From Patiria pectinifera (Eukaryota; Echinodermata; Asteroidea; Valvatida; Asterinidae), in contig CM057135.1 of NCBI GenBank assembly GCA_029964075.1, positions 14,286,863 to 14,350,862 of the forward strand: a stretch of 64,000 nt of DNA, read 5' to 3'. The notes beneath the pieces are model-generated. The model saw only the letters and a list, made by a program, of their open reading frames with translations. It made no database searches and was not told where the DNA came from. Positions 21,732 to 34,719 of the stretch are shown here, piece by piece. The translations under genes were made by a program, and so were the position numbers. Each line of letters begins with the position of its first letter. The stretch's first letter is position 1.

Positions 21732-23280
21732 TCACTGCTCCCGCAGTCTCCAGATCTCACCCAATGCAAAGTCATCCTTCTGCATGGATGCAAGCTCACC
21801 AAGCGTATATGAAGGCAATTGAGATTGACTCTCACCCACCGGTTTAGCCTCGTCCCAATGGACCTCATCTAAACGTCTTCCACCGCAACATACTTCAGGT
21901 GGCACTGGGGTGCTCTGCAGAACCGTCTGTACAGAGATAGCATTCAGTTCTTCGTTCGCTGGGTTGCGGCTTAGAGCGTCTGCGCACTTGTTGGTGCGAC
22001 CAGATCCGTAACGTATGTCTAGATGGAACGGTGCCAGCTGGGCCACCCATCTATGCTTGGTTGCCCCAAGTTTTGCTGTAAGCAAATGTGCCAACGGGTT
22101 GTTGTCCGTCCATACCACAGTGTGACGCCCCAAGAGGTAATCTCTGAATTTCTCAGACACTCCCCATTTCAACGCTAGCAGCTCCAACTTGAAGCTTGAC
22201 ATATCTGGGTAATTCGTTTCGGCCCCCCGCAGGCCACGACTGGCAAATGCAACCGGATGAAGATGACCATTGTCGTCATATTGTGACAGACAGGCCCCTA
22301 AACCAGCCAGCGAAGCGTCTACCTCTAGAACAAAGTCCCTGTCGAAACGAGGAAAGGCCAGGACCGGTGCCTCACTCAATGCCGTCTTCAGAGCACAAGA
22401 AGCCTTATCAGCCTCAGGCGACCACAAGAAAGGAAGGGGTGCCTTCCCAGATTTTTCACAGCCTTGCCGACGACAGCATGAAGAGGGCTAGCAACCGCTG
22501 AGAACCCCGTCACGTATCGGCGATAGTAAGACGCCATGCCCAAAAATGAGCGAAGTTGCTCTGCATTTGCTGGAACTGACCACTGCTTTATTCTCAACAC
22601 CTTATCTGGGTCCACAGAGACACCTTCAGAGAACACAACATGCCAAAGATGATGCACGGTGCCCCGAAAGAACTGACTTAGCTCCATTAAACTTCAAGCC
22701 GTTGCTGGACAGTCGACCGAGAACATTGTCTAACCTACTCAAGTGCTCTTCAAAGGTAGATGAATACACTAGGACATCATCTAGGTAAAAAACTAGTTTT
22801 GGAGAAATTGAGGTCACCAAAAATCGCTTCCATGATGCGTTGAAAAGTGTTCGGACTGTTGATCAAGCCCTGTGGAAGACGGAGAAATTCGTAGAGGCCC
22901 CAAGGCACTCTAAACGCAGTCTGGGGCACCGAGTCTGGATGCATTTTAACTTGGAAATAGCCGTGTGCCAGGTTTAGTGAGAAAAACAGTCTGGCTCCAG
23001 CTAAGGACTCTAGAGTCTTCTCGATTCGACGAAGAGGGAAGCAGTCTTTCGAAGTTTTCTCATTAAGCCGCCTATAGTCAACACATAGGCGGAGTTGACC
23101 AGACTTTTTACGCACTAAAACAATAGGACTGGCATAAGGGCTGACTGATTTCCTTATTACGCCCTTCTAAAGCAAATCCTACAACATCTTCCTGACTTCA
23201 GACACTTGACTTGGAATCACCCGTCTATACGGCTGACGAATAGGCTTCTCGTCGACAAGCTTGATCTCATGGGGTATGAG
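21732..23280 (-). pseudogene. Ty3/gypsy-type pol relic: reverse transcriptase and RNase H
   Basis: Part of an LTR-retrotransposon polyprotein. The minus-strand order is an upstream IPHEIKLVDEKPIRQPYRR block (about 23275-23210), the RT core (RLCVDYRRLNEKT, FSLNLAHGYFQVKMH, GLINSPNTFQR), the YLDD catalytic motif (22787-22776, in FYLDDVLVYSS), the thumb (RSFLGMASYYRRYV) and an RNase H (VLEVDASLAGLGACLSQ, SFKLELLALKWGV, VWTDNNPL, ALSRNP). The usual D of the FSxLDLxSGYxQ block is N here. Frame changes near 22800, 22650 and 22430 and stops before 23115 break it. No integrase, gag or LTR is found nearby, so this is a fragment. Confidence 0.88.
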
Positions 23281-23640
23281 GTCACAAAAACCCACATCAT
23301 GAAAATGGAAAATGCACGCTCGTGCTTCTTCACAAGTGCTGCAGCAGCAACTGATGCCAGGAGGATGTTAAAATAATAAGTTAAAAAGATATCTACCCTT
23401 TGGCACACAGGTACATAATGAATTAAAATTTAAAAAAAATACCATACATTTTTGGTGTTTTCTGCTAACCTAAAGAGTTAATGGGTTACTTTTCTAATAT
23501 CCTGCTTCATATCTGAAACACTAGTGTTCCTTTAAACCGGCCCAAAACCCACTTTGTGTGCTATGACCTTTAAGCCCTTAAATTCATCCAGTAGTGTGGG
23601 CAACATTTAGGTGCTGATTTGTGACCACTTTCACATTGAA
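23281..23640. other. No gene recognised
   Basis: AT-rich stretch between the gypsy relic and the EnSpm relic; no motif is seen. Confidence 0.4.
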
Positions 23641-25700
23641 TTTTTTTTATTATCAGTGCTCTGAGCAAGAAAACTGTGAAGATAATAGCAGCGACCTGGG
23701 GAAGATCAACTGCCCGAGGACGGAGGCGGTTTTGACAATTGACATGATGCCCAAGATGGGTCAGAATCGGACTCATCGGATGATGACATCAACAGCTCGG
23801 ACTCATCTGACGATGACCGGGAAGATGCTTTGCATCTCTTTAGGCACGATAGAGCCTTAAATGAAAATCTGATACCTGGAATAAACACAACCAAAGCAGA
23901 GGCTATGTTGATGGTAATGACGTTTGCAATGAGACACAGTTTGTCTGCAGTAGGAATAATACACTTGCTACAACTTGTTAACCAAATTATTGGAAGGCCT
24001 GTTCTTGCTGCCACAAAGCATTTGTTGAAGAAAATCTTTCACAACAGAGCTATTAACATTTCTTTTCAGTTTTACTGTACAAACTGCCTGTCTCATGTAC
24101 GTACTTACCATTACCCTGAAGCCGATGATACTTGTCCTTGTCCAAATTGTAACACCCCTTGTAATGTTGGTAACCTTAATGGAGAAAATTTCTTCATCAC
24201 TTCAGCTTTTACAAGCCAAATGCAAGTTCTTTTTGGAGAGGCCTGAGATATATGGGAATCTCGAGTATCGTTGGGATCGCCAGAAAGTAAATGAGTCAAA
24301 TTTAGAAGACATATATGATGGTGCAGTTTACAAAGAGCTAAGTACAGAAGGCGTGCCACTATCTAACAGATATAATTTCAGCTACACTTTTAACAGTGAT
24401 GGAGTTCCAGTATTTACATCATATAAATACTCACTGTGGCCTATATTCATGATGCTAAATGAACTTCCTCCAAAACTGAGGAGAGACAATCTGATCCTAG
24501 CTGGGATTTGGTGTGGAAAGACAAAACCAAACATGGCAGTATTCCTGGACAAATTTGTCGAAGAGGCAAAACAACTAGCAACAGATGGTGTTAGATGGAA
24601 TAGGAATGGTGTCGAGGTACAAAGTAAATTCTTTGGCCTGTGCTGTCGCGTCGATGCACCAGCAAGAGCTTCAATGCACAACACGGTGCAGTTTAACAGG
24701 TACTATGGTTGTTTGTTATGTTACCATCCAGTGGTGCTGTTAAGTACCCCATTGATGTTGCAGAGTATTGTGAGAGGAAAGACGATGAAATGCTAGCTGA
24801 TATGCTGACAGCAGTGCAAGAAAATCGCAGTGTAAGGGGTGTCAAAGGACCAACGCCATTGATTATCATGCCCCATTCGCCATTGTTTGGGGCTTTCCGC
24901 CTGATTTCATGCATTTTTCACTACTTGGAGTAACTAGGCAGTTAGCAGAACTGTGGTTTGGCTCTGCTTGGGAAGAGTTTTTATAGACAATCCCACTAAA
25001 ACTGCTTTGATTGACAGGCGATTGAGGAATACAGCCCCAAGTGTTATCACAAGAGCCCCGAGGCCAATTAGTGAACACAAGTACTGGAAAGCAAGTGAGT
25101 GGTACAACTGGCTTCTGTTTTTCAGTTTACCGTGTCTTTTTGGCATTTTGCCCACCCAATATCAGCAACATCTGGGTGTCTTTGTACAAGCTATGTCTAT
25201 CCTCCTTCATAAGAGCATCAGTTTTGAAGAGAGAAATAGGCAGTTTTGTTGATGATGTCATTTGTTGGCAAGTTCCAAGTACTGTATGGTGCCTCGTCAA
25301 TGACATTCTATGTCCATTCATTAACGCATTTAGCTACAAGTGTTCAGAAATGGGGACCTCTATGGACACATTCATGTTTTCCATTTGAAACATGCAATGG
25401 TCAAGTTAAAAAAAAAAAAAACTGTTGTGTGGTAATAAGGGAATTTTCCTGCAGGCTATGCGCAAGTTCATGCTCCTTAAGGCCTTTCCTCTTTTCTGCC
25501 ACATGCATAATGGGTCAGACAGGATAACATTGTATTGTAACCAGATTTAAGGCATTGCAGAGAGAGCATTTGAAATGGGTAACGATGACTTAAAAGTGTT
25601 GGGTACACAACGAAGTTTGCCACTAACTGAAGAGGAAAGGTTTGCTCTTACTTCTCATGGTTATGAAGTTAACATCAATGTAAATTCCTAGACTTAAAAA
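23641..25700 (+). pseudogene. EnSpm/CACTA-type TNP2-like transposase relic
   Basis: The order of blocks follows animal TNP2/Transposase_21-like proteins: a Ser/Asp-rich acidic start (about 23760-23820), PGINTTKAEAMLMVMTFAMR, a C-x2-C...C-x-C-x2-C metal-binding stretch (FYCTNCLSH, TCPCPNCNTPC), then in another frame YNFSYTFNSDGVPVF, YSLWPIFMMLNELPPKLR, LILAGIWCGKTKP and VRGVKGPTPLIIM. Later frames hold RAPRPISEHKYWKASEW, LPCLFGILPTQYQQHLGV and GPLWTHSCFPFETCNG. At least five frame changes occur between 24240 and 25420 and a poly(A) run lies at 25407-25420. It is long dead. Terminal CACTA repeats were not found. Confidence 0.75.
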
Positions 25701-26640
25701 GAATGGATGCATATTTCAGACTGTACACTACACTCGAACAACTGTTCGAAGTGACAAGTACTTTTGTTTACGTGATGGTAAACCAGGTAAATTACACCGC
25801 ATTCTTGTACATGATGGGCAGTATCTCATACTGTCACCATGCAAAAATTCATATTTCCGCGCGTGGAAACGGTTACCCAAATCAGTATGGAAAACAACCC
25901 GTTTTCTTGCCAATTCCGTCCGTCTCCGGCGATCAATTACCTATCAAATTACCATTAGTTTACTGGCTAAGTGAGTGCACCCATCGCTCCCTCGATTTAC
26001 GCACCTATGGAAGCTAAAAATGGAAATCCATGTACAGTTTCCAACGTTTGTTGTGCTTTTGTAAAGCATGGAAACGTGCTCAAGGACATTCGTTAATTGA
26101 GTAGTATATTCAGCCATAATGATGAAAAATTATTCCATCCTTTAGTCTCCCTGTTCCGCAGCAATAATCCTCCCCTCCAACATCCCCCAACCCTCAGAAA
26201 ACACACACATTCTCGACCCTCAATTTAATGACACAATTAAAGAACAACTCACTAAAAACTTTCTGAAGGTGCGTATATATTTTATTCTGGATCACCTTTT
26301 TAACAATATTACAAATAGGTTAAGATCATTAAGGTCTTTGAACATTAAAACCCACTCCCATTCATTAGTAAAAAAAATATTACAAAATCATCAAAGTATA
26401 GATTATTATGAATAATTATTCATTTACAGAAACATATACATGGATGGATATTTAGTGTTTGATTTCATAGTCTTTTGTTTGGATCGATTCGTTTGAGTAC
26501 CATCTTGGAGAAAAGCTAAAGTATTTCTGTTTTAGTTAGCAACAAAATCTTCCCTTTTAACGATCATCCAAAAGGCTATATTGTTCAACAATACATGTGT
26601 ATTTACAAAAACTACATGCATAAGGACTACATGTATAGCT
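25701..26640. other. No gene recognised
   Basis: The first 320 bases may be the far 3' part of the TNP2-like relic (an open stretch 25703-26017 of 104 residues with no motif I can name). The rest is AT-rich with nothing supportable. Confidence 0.4.
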
Positions 26641-29600
26641 TACACCGCCCACTCCAAGGCCTGAGAATCCATGTTTTTTGATTAAAAAAAATGCCAGTTA
26701 CAGGTCTCCCGCCAAAGTGTAGGCACTGTGTGCGTCGTGCTTTTGATTGACCTCGCGCAACAGGCTGGGACCGAGTCATAATGATGTGGGTTGTCAGGAC
26801 AAGGCCATCATACAGATGGGTAAAAGCCGCTGTGGAAGATTTGGAAAACCATTAACTGTTTTGCACATGCATCGTTATAAAAAAATATTCTCTGGTGATA
26901 ATTAATTTTCGTGACAGTTTTGGGACAGAACAAGCACATCACTCATTTGCATTTTCATTGCATAATAAGCCACAAAATTCATTAACTATATAGACGTGTT
27001 ATTCACCATGTTTTCACATTGTACTGCAGACTCCTTTTGTTGACAAATGAATGCATATACATGTAATAAAGAACAAAGTATGAGCTTGCATGTGAATAGT
27101 GCGGAACTCTTATTTTCGAGGATTAACAAGGAACAGCTTTTTGTCTTTCATCAATCCCAAAATTAGGATCCATTACTGATTACACAGGTCTCGCTTTCAA
27201 AAGAAAAAAATTGCTTAACTTTATGATTTCTGTTTATCCATCCACCAATTTCTGTGCATGGAACATCAGGATCGAACTAAAAGCCATCACCCATTGCCAG
27301 CACAGAGCTCCAGGATCGGGAAAAAGTAGCTGCTATTTGCATCTTTTTTTCAACGCGCGTAGTTTAAGCTCCGCCCACTCCAGGGCCTGATAAAGATGTC
27401 ATTGATAAAAATGCCAGTTGCAGGTCTCTCGCCAAAGTTTAGGCACTGTGTGGGTCGTGTCTTTGATTGACCCCGCGCAACCGGCTGGGATTTATGACCG
27501 ACGGAGTCATAATTATGTTGGTTGTCAGGAGAAGGCCAGCATAGATGGGTAAAAACCGCTGTGGAAGATTTGGAAAACCCTTCACTATTTTGCAAATGCA
27601 TTTTCATCGCATAAAGAACCCTTTCAGGAAAATGTAAGCCGCAAAATTCATTAACTATATAGACGTGTTATTCACCATGTTTTCACAATGTACTGCAGAC
27701 TCCTTTTGTTGAAAAATGAATGCATATACATGTAATTAAGAACAAAATATGAGTTTGCATGTGAATAGTCCGGAACTCTTATTTTCAAGGATTAACAAGG
27801 AACAGCTTTTTGTCTTTCATCAATCCCAAAATTAGGATCCATTACTGATTACACAAGTCTCGCTTTCAAAAGAAAAATAGCTTAACTTAACTGATTTCTG
27901 TTTATCCATCCACCAATCTCTGTGCATGGAACACCAGGATCGAACTTAAAAGCCATCACCCATTGCCAGCACAGAGCTCCAGGATCGGGAAAACTAGCTG
28001 CTATTTGCATCTTTTTTTTTTCCTTCAAAAATTCGGAAAAGAAGTCTGTTTGGAAAAATTATGAAATTAAAAAAAAGGGCATATGCCTATGCATGATTTC
28101 AACAGGAATCAGTACATGGATTGGACTGGACTAAATAATAAACAACATTTTCCTTGGCTGACTGACGCAACAACTGTTCCAAACTTTTCACACGCATGCT
28201 TGACATGACTACAACAAGAGCAAAGCAATTATTCACACCAGATAAAGTTATCTTGTGTTGACATAAAGAAATACATGTATTTACATGAATACAGCACACT
28301 CAAGGATGAGCAGTTCAAATTTTTGATCTCACAAATTCTAGTTTTCAAATACAGTAGTTGTTTCTTTGTATAACAAAGCAAATTATAAATGTGGAAGTCC
28401 CAATGGCCTTTTTCTGCTACAAAGTACATGTACTGTACATGTATTTTACTACGCGCGTAGTTTAGGCTCCGCCCACTCCAAAGCCTGAGAATCATGTCAT
28501 TGATAAATATGCCAGTTACAGATTTCCCGCCAAAGTTTAGACACTGTGCGGGTCGTGTTTTCTGATTTACCTCAGTGACCTTGGGCAACCGCCTGACATA
28601 TACAACTCAGAAACAGTTGTGAAACAAAAAGCCTCCCCGACATGATTCGTATTTTGTCAGGAAACTGTAGGCTACAACTGGTACAAGAGCCAGTACCAAT
28701 ATCGACGTGTTTTTCACACAGGTTACTTTTGTTAATGATGCGAATGCATAATAAAAAAAAATAATATGAGCTTGTCTGTAAATAGAACGGAACTCTTGGT
28801 TTTTTTAAGGGTTAACATACAACAACATTTTTTCTGTAATACATTCCAAAATTAGGAACAGAAAAGATATGAATCCCTTATTGGTTGCAAAAGTCTCGAT
28901 TTTAAAAGAGCAATTGCTTCACTTAAACTAATTTGTGTTTACACTGTGTATCCATCCATGTGCAGGATCGAACTGAAAACCATCACACATGTTAGGCACA
29001 GAGCTCCAGGATCGGAAAACACTACTAATACTTCCTTTCTGTTATTGTTCGAGGAGATTCGGAAAACTGTCTGTTTTTAATACTTTTGTTGCAACAATTT
29101 GAAAGCTACGACGTATTTCTCTCAACGGTCATCAGTATGGATTTGGCTGGGCTACAAAAAAAACATAGTCCACGGCAAACTGATGCAACAACTGTATGTC
29201 CCTCGAAAACCATTTCCTAACTATTTACACACATGTTTGACGTGACTAAAAAGAGAAAGGCATTATATTACAAAAGGTAGAGTTCTCTTGTGTTGCCATA
29301 AAAAACAGTTATGAATACAGCTTAATTATCATCATGAAGCTAAAGTAAGAGCAGTTCATTTTTAACGATAAAACTACATAGCGACACAAATTATGGTAAT
29401 TCGTAATTGCGTGTGGCTTTTGTAACTATGCCGGGCCTGCAGGTCTGAGGATGAAAATCTTATATACAATAATTGGGTTTTATTCATTAACCATCCAAAT
29501 TCGTGCAAGTTTCACTGGCCTTGTTGTAGTAAATTATTTGTAAAATATTTCCCTTTACGCGTACTTTAAGCTCCGCCCATTCCGAGACCGGTGTGGCACA

Positions 29601-31680
29601 TGTCATTAGTAAAGAATGCCGCCAAAAAAAATTAGGCACTGCGTGGGTTGTGTATTTGACCTCGCGCAGCCGTCTGGGATCCATACGCGATTGAGCCGTG
29701 TGTAGTTTAGGACAATGGTTCCGTTTATTAAGTGTATATGTATTATATATATATATATATGAATAGTGGGACTCTAATTGTCCGGGGTTAACATCGAACA
29801 GCCTCTTTTCTTCTATAACTTTCAAAAGCAACCCCCCCCCCCAAAAAAAAAACCATCAATGCATTACTGATTACACGAATCTCGATTTCAAAAAAAAGTA
29901 GTAAATAAACTCGCTTCACTTTAATATGATTTATGTTACTATTACTGTGCATCCATCCACCAATCTCTGTGCATGGCACATCGAAATCGAACTGAAAGCC
30001 ATCACCCATTGCCAGCACAGAGCTCAAGGATCGGGAAACCGATTGCAAACATTCGAAAAACAAGTATGCTTATGCTCTCAAAAATTTAAAACAATGTATG
30101 TTTTAACGGTCAAGGGTAAGTTCTGTGATAAAGCAAAGTACAGGTAATAAAGCTATATCCTTGATAAACTGAAGCACAAAATTGAAAAAAAAGTCCACAC
30201 TTTTCACACGCAGGCATGCTCGAGTAGTCAATTATTGTAACCACAGGTAGATTTCACTGAAGTTGGCATGAAGTTGAAAAATTTATTAATGAATACAACG
30301 TGCGTGTAATTCTAATTTAAGAAGAAATGGTGAAGAGGTAGAGGTTAGGGTGGAGTTTCTCATTTGTTTTTAGTTCTTAAAACATCAAAACATCAAAAAA
30401 AAAATGCCCTCTACAGATTTCCCGCCAATGTACATGTATAGACACTGTGTGGGTCGTGCATACTTTGATTGACCTCAGCAACCTTGCACAGCCGTCTGGG
30501 ATTTATAATCGAGCCCGCAGGACAAGGCCATTATAACTTAGGTTCAGTCTTTAAAGAGCAAGTATAATTATATATAGAATAGCCGACTACAGCTATAGAC
30601 TTGCGTTGTCATATGGTTGTGAAGAAAATTGTCCCATGGTACATGTACAATAATTATACGCTTCCTTTAAGTCTTTATTTACAGTTCAATCAAGTAGAAT
30701 CAATTGCAGAAATGAGGTTTTGATGTACAGATGTAGGATGGAATTAGTAATGAAGTACGGAAGTATGGAAGTACGGTAGGAAAGAAGGAAGGTTTTGTAC
30801 GCTGGGGGTGTTGCTAAAATCGGGTGTCTAATAACTGTGTGCAAATCTAACGGTGTGTAAAACTAACGGTGTATAAAAAACAGGTGTTGTACATGTAGGT
30901 TTGGACACTAGCAACAGAATGATGGGAAAATGGGCTAAAACTATGGTCAATGCACAGACAGTGTCCTAACAGGGTGAAATATGGCACCTTCTGGAGTTGG
31001 GGGAGGTTAAGGTTGCTATGGGGACCGCCACCCAGGCCGGGCAGAGTTGGGCAAAACAAGGTCGTACAGGGATCGGGGACTGTGGTCAAGGGATCTTACA
31101 CTAAATTTTACATCTAAATTGTACATGTACATGGTCTAAGCTAGATAATGAGGATAAAATATTTTCTAAACCTAGAGATGATTAAATGGTATTAATTAAA
31201 GACAAAATAATAAGAAAAGGTAAATAATACACAACGTCCGCTTCATATAGCACGCACCGCAATATGGAAGTTTTAGATGGAGAGACAAAGAAGAAATAAA
31301 CTGTACAATCATACGTATTTAACCCGGGCCTGTAAAACAACCCTTCAGGTATAACTATACTTTACGGGTATTTTTTTTGTATAAAGGCCTCCAAGGAAAC
31401 AAAATTTGCTGAACAGTTGTGCGTGTGAGTATTGCTGAACAGTGCAGTGAGGTTTAACTTGAAAGAAACTTTCTGTTGTTTAACAACACAGATCTCCAAT
31501 CCATTTCAATTAAATGCTCAGAATTATCACTTGGTTTCTCTGCATGTGATATGTCTTAATTACAATAATTCGATCTTGTATTTGCACCACCCATCTCTGT
31601 GCATCGAGACACCAGGATCGGACTACAGAAGCCATCACCCATCCCCAGTACACAGAGCGCCAGGATCGGGAAATATTGCT
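26640..31680. repeat. Degenerate tandem array of about five 0.7-1.1 kb units
   Basis: Two marker blocks alternate. Block A (CTCCGCCCACTCC, then TGCCAGTTACAGGT, CCGCCAAAGTTTAGGCACTG, GGGTCGTG) starts near 26646, 27371, 28469 and 29572, with a shorter form near 30410. Block B (CATCCATCCACCAATCTCTG, GCACAGAGCTCCAGGATCGG) follows near 27235, 27900, 28950, 29945 and 31590. Units differ by indels and by up to 20-30 percent. No convincing gene lies inside. A minus-strand frame with CLNFGERPATGIFIND recurs in two units as a by-product of the repeat. Confidence 0.75.
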
Positions 31681-34014
31681 TAACACTAACAATGCCCTGA
31701 AATAGCCATTATTTTCACACAAAAAAATACACCAAAAAATCCTTCGAATGCACTATTCAAAATATTCATACGCACACAAAGTTACATACACTGTATTGTA
31801 TCAATAAAATGTCACCGTTTAACATATAGAGTGATTCGTAGTGTGATTGTTAAACACCTAGTCGAAATTAAAACTAAAGTAGCCGATCAGTCCCTGTGAA
31901 TCGGGACTATATGGATTAATGGAACTACATGTGCCAAAGTTATAGAACATTAGAGGATCTTGTACCTACTCATTATTCGTGGATTTAAAAACCTTGCAAC
32001 TGAACCTCTGAAGTCTGGAGACCTGAAGTGAATGTTTAGTCGAATCCGTTGTACTCCAGGCAGTGTGTCCGCTACAGTAAGCCGCAGGAGAATGTTGTCT
32101 CATATTCTGTCCCAAATAATTCAGTGATGCGATCTTTTATTCTGTGGACAGTGAGATAAAATACAGTAAACTAAATGCATCATTTGTTAAAGAGAGATAC
32201 TAATTGAAGAGGCGGGTTTAAAATAGAAGAGAGATACAGTGTATATAAATTACGGCCTCTTTTGAACTGCCCTTAATACGTGACTACTCCTGTAGGGAAT
32301 TCCAGAAACGTGGATTGACACCCGATTTTCAATAATAGTTAAATATAGATTGTAACAAAATTTCTTGAACCATTTTCATCCTTCATTTCCAAACATTACA
32401 AGCTGACGATATGACCTTTTCCTGGTACCTCTCCTCTTAAAACAAAAGGCAATGGAAACCGAAGGTAACAAGTAAATAATATCGACAAAAGTAGTGTTAT
32501 CACATCATCAAAGGCTGAAGTAGGCCTGTGCCGGTACAAAACGAGGCGTAAAGGCTCAGCAGGCGCCGGACGAAAAATCACGCTGCGCTATATTGGTCAG
32601 TGGCAAAGTATAGGTACCATATGGTACGATAATTCCACAAATCTGTTTACGATGACATGCGTCGCAACTCACAAAACTGAAACCGCTCTGCAGGTTTACC
32701 GAAAATGTTTAAGGTTAAATATTGGCCTAGTTGATCGGATTTAGATTTAAACATCAAAAAATTCACTGACCTTTTTATATCGTAAGTAGTACTTGTAGTA
32801 CCCTCCTGACTGGCGTTGCAACAACGTACGTCACAATGAGATGGTTTTGATCGATGATGGCAAATTCTGTAAAAAGGTGTAAAATGTACTTCTAAGATAT
32901 AGTTTTAAACAACACGACTGCAAAGAAGTAACCTGAAAAATGTAACATTTCCCAGTACACAAGGTTGGATATATATTTAAATGTATAGGCCTATAGTTAT
33001 ACTGACCGTTTCCTGTACGGGGGAACCATGCATATCTTATTTTTGAATGTTAACGGTAATCAAAACTTTGAGCAACAAAAGGTCTGGAGTAAACGAAGAA
33101 AAACCAATGAGAGCTAATCTTGAAAAAAAAATTGGCTGCATGTGCTAGCAAACAAAAGTTGAAAAATGTTTTACTGAATGACTTGTAAGTGCTGACCCGG
33201 GTGTCATGCAAGGAGGCAAATTTCAGGGTATCGCAAAACCGGCAATGTTTATGTGCTTGGAGTGTTATGTATAATGTACGTTTATCATGGACTTTTAAAT
33301 GCATTGCCATAATTGTTGCCTGTACTTTCGTGAGTTATTTATCGCAACCCACATTTTCACATTCATAAAGTGAATATACCTTAGCTGCATATTTTAGACT
33401 GAAGCAATATTACTTAAGTGTTATGCATGTAAGCACAAATTACTGATGACATGAGGCTTGGATGGAAATTGCAGTGATATGTCTCAAAGCTGGCCGTATT
33501 TAATATTGTTAACAGTCACATGCACTACTAGCCAATCTCACTGGTTTGCATTTGGGATTAGTCCACATGTATTTGCTCTAGTTTTACGAATCACGGCTAA
33601 TTGTTGCATTGCATTGACATGTTTTCTTACATGCATATTGTTTGTATTTGTTGCACTTGTAGTTCTTACGGCATTCGATGTTTGGAACTCATCTTTGGCT
33701 TTCAATGGCATCCAGTACTTGGAATTCAGCCGTTATATTCAGCCTATGAAATAGTTGAGGTGCCAGGATGACAAAGGCCGAAAGTGAATAAAGAACATGC
33801 CCGTATGAGAACGTGTTTCGATTGACTCATTATTATTGGAGGCAGGCACAGTAAGAACACTTTCCTAATGAAGCAGAACACTTGTCTGCACATGGAAGTA
33901 CCCTTGCCTGGTTTGGGAGTTAAGTGCAGTGAACTTTCGCCAATGCAAGAACATCACTAAGGCAATTAAACCCACGCGGAGGGAATGTTGTACCCAGGGC
34001 AACCCAGCCATGTC
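31681..34014. other. No gene recognised
   Basis: AT-rich DNA without recognised motifs. A frame at 33458-33754 codes 98 mostly hydrophobic residues and is not supported by anything else. Part of 33.8-34.7 kb may be the untranslated leader or LTR of the BEL element downstream, but no terminal repeat is present to prove it. Confidence 0.4.
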
Positions 34015-34176
34015 GACCCGATTCAAGTTTGAACCCAAGTCAGCTCAATGACGGGAAGCAAACATCACCCACAGTGGACATCTCGCCAACACGACGACCC
34101 GATTCAAGTTTGAACCCAAGTCAGCTAAACGACGGGAAACAAGCATCACCCACAGTGGACATCTCGCCAACACAAG
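34015..34176. repeat. 81-bp tandem duplication
   Basis: GACCCGATTCAAGTTTGAAC through CATCTCGCCAACACGAC is present twice (34015-34095 and 34096-34176) with a few substitutions. It lies about 550 bp upstream of the BEL gag start. Confidence 0.85.
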
Positions 34177-34719
34177 GACCGGAGTCAACTGTGGCAGGGA
34201 ATCGACTGCATGTATCCCACCGTCAGACAAGCTGGAACAGTGAACTGTATAAGTTATTCTACACTTATATGAACTCAGAAATTATTGTAAATACAGTTCA
34301 GAGTGCTTTTGTATGAGCAGTTCGAAATACTTATTGTGCATAAGGTTAATTTGTTCATGAGGAATGGTCGCAGGTTTTTTTGTGTGCATTGTTGAATTTT
34401 ATGTACATGTATGTGTAGAAAACTTTAATAGTTGGTTCACGGTGTACTTTGATGAAGGTATCGCTGTGTTAATATGGTGTACAAAGTTGGTGAATGGTTC
34501 TTTTCTCCTAAATGTGCATGTTCTGTACACTTAAAGTATACAAGGTGTAACACATTTGTGTCAAACTCAAATTTGGATGCTCAATGCTTTAATTATCGCA
34601 TGTTGCTTCACATTCAAATTGTGAGAATCTCTTGTAATGTTTTGTAAGCTATGCATCATATGTTTGATTTTACCATTTGTTAGCTGTTTCAAGTCATCAA
34701 ACATTGATTATAGCTAGAG

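Noticed and set aside
24111-25321. Minus-strand frames of 60-100 residues
   Set aside because: Antisense of the TNP2-like relic.
33458-33754. 98-residue hydrophobic frame
   Set aside because: No motif, no start or promoter context, AT-rich surroundings; likely chance.
34045-34230. Minus-strand frame with a repeated VVLARCPLWVM pattern
   Set aside because: Product of the 81-bp tandem duplication (a multiple of three), not a coding repeat.
33755-34719. Possible BEL 5' LTR and primer-binding site
   Set aside because: No second LTR exists to compare with, and no convincing tRNA-complementary stretch could be read before gag.
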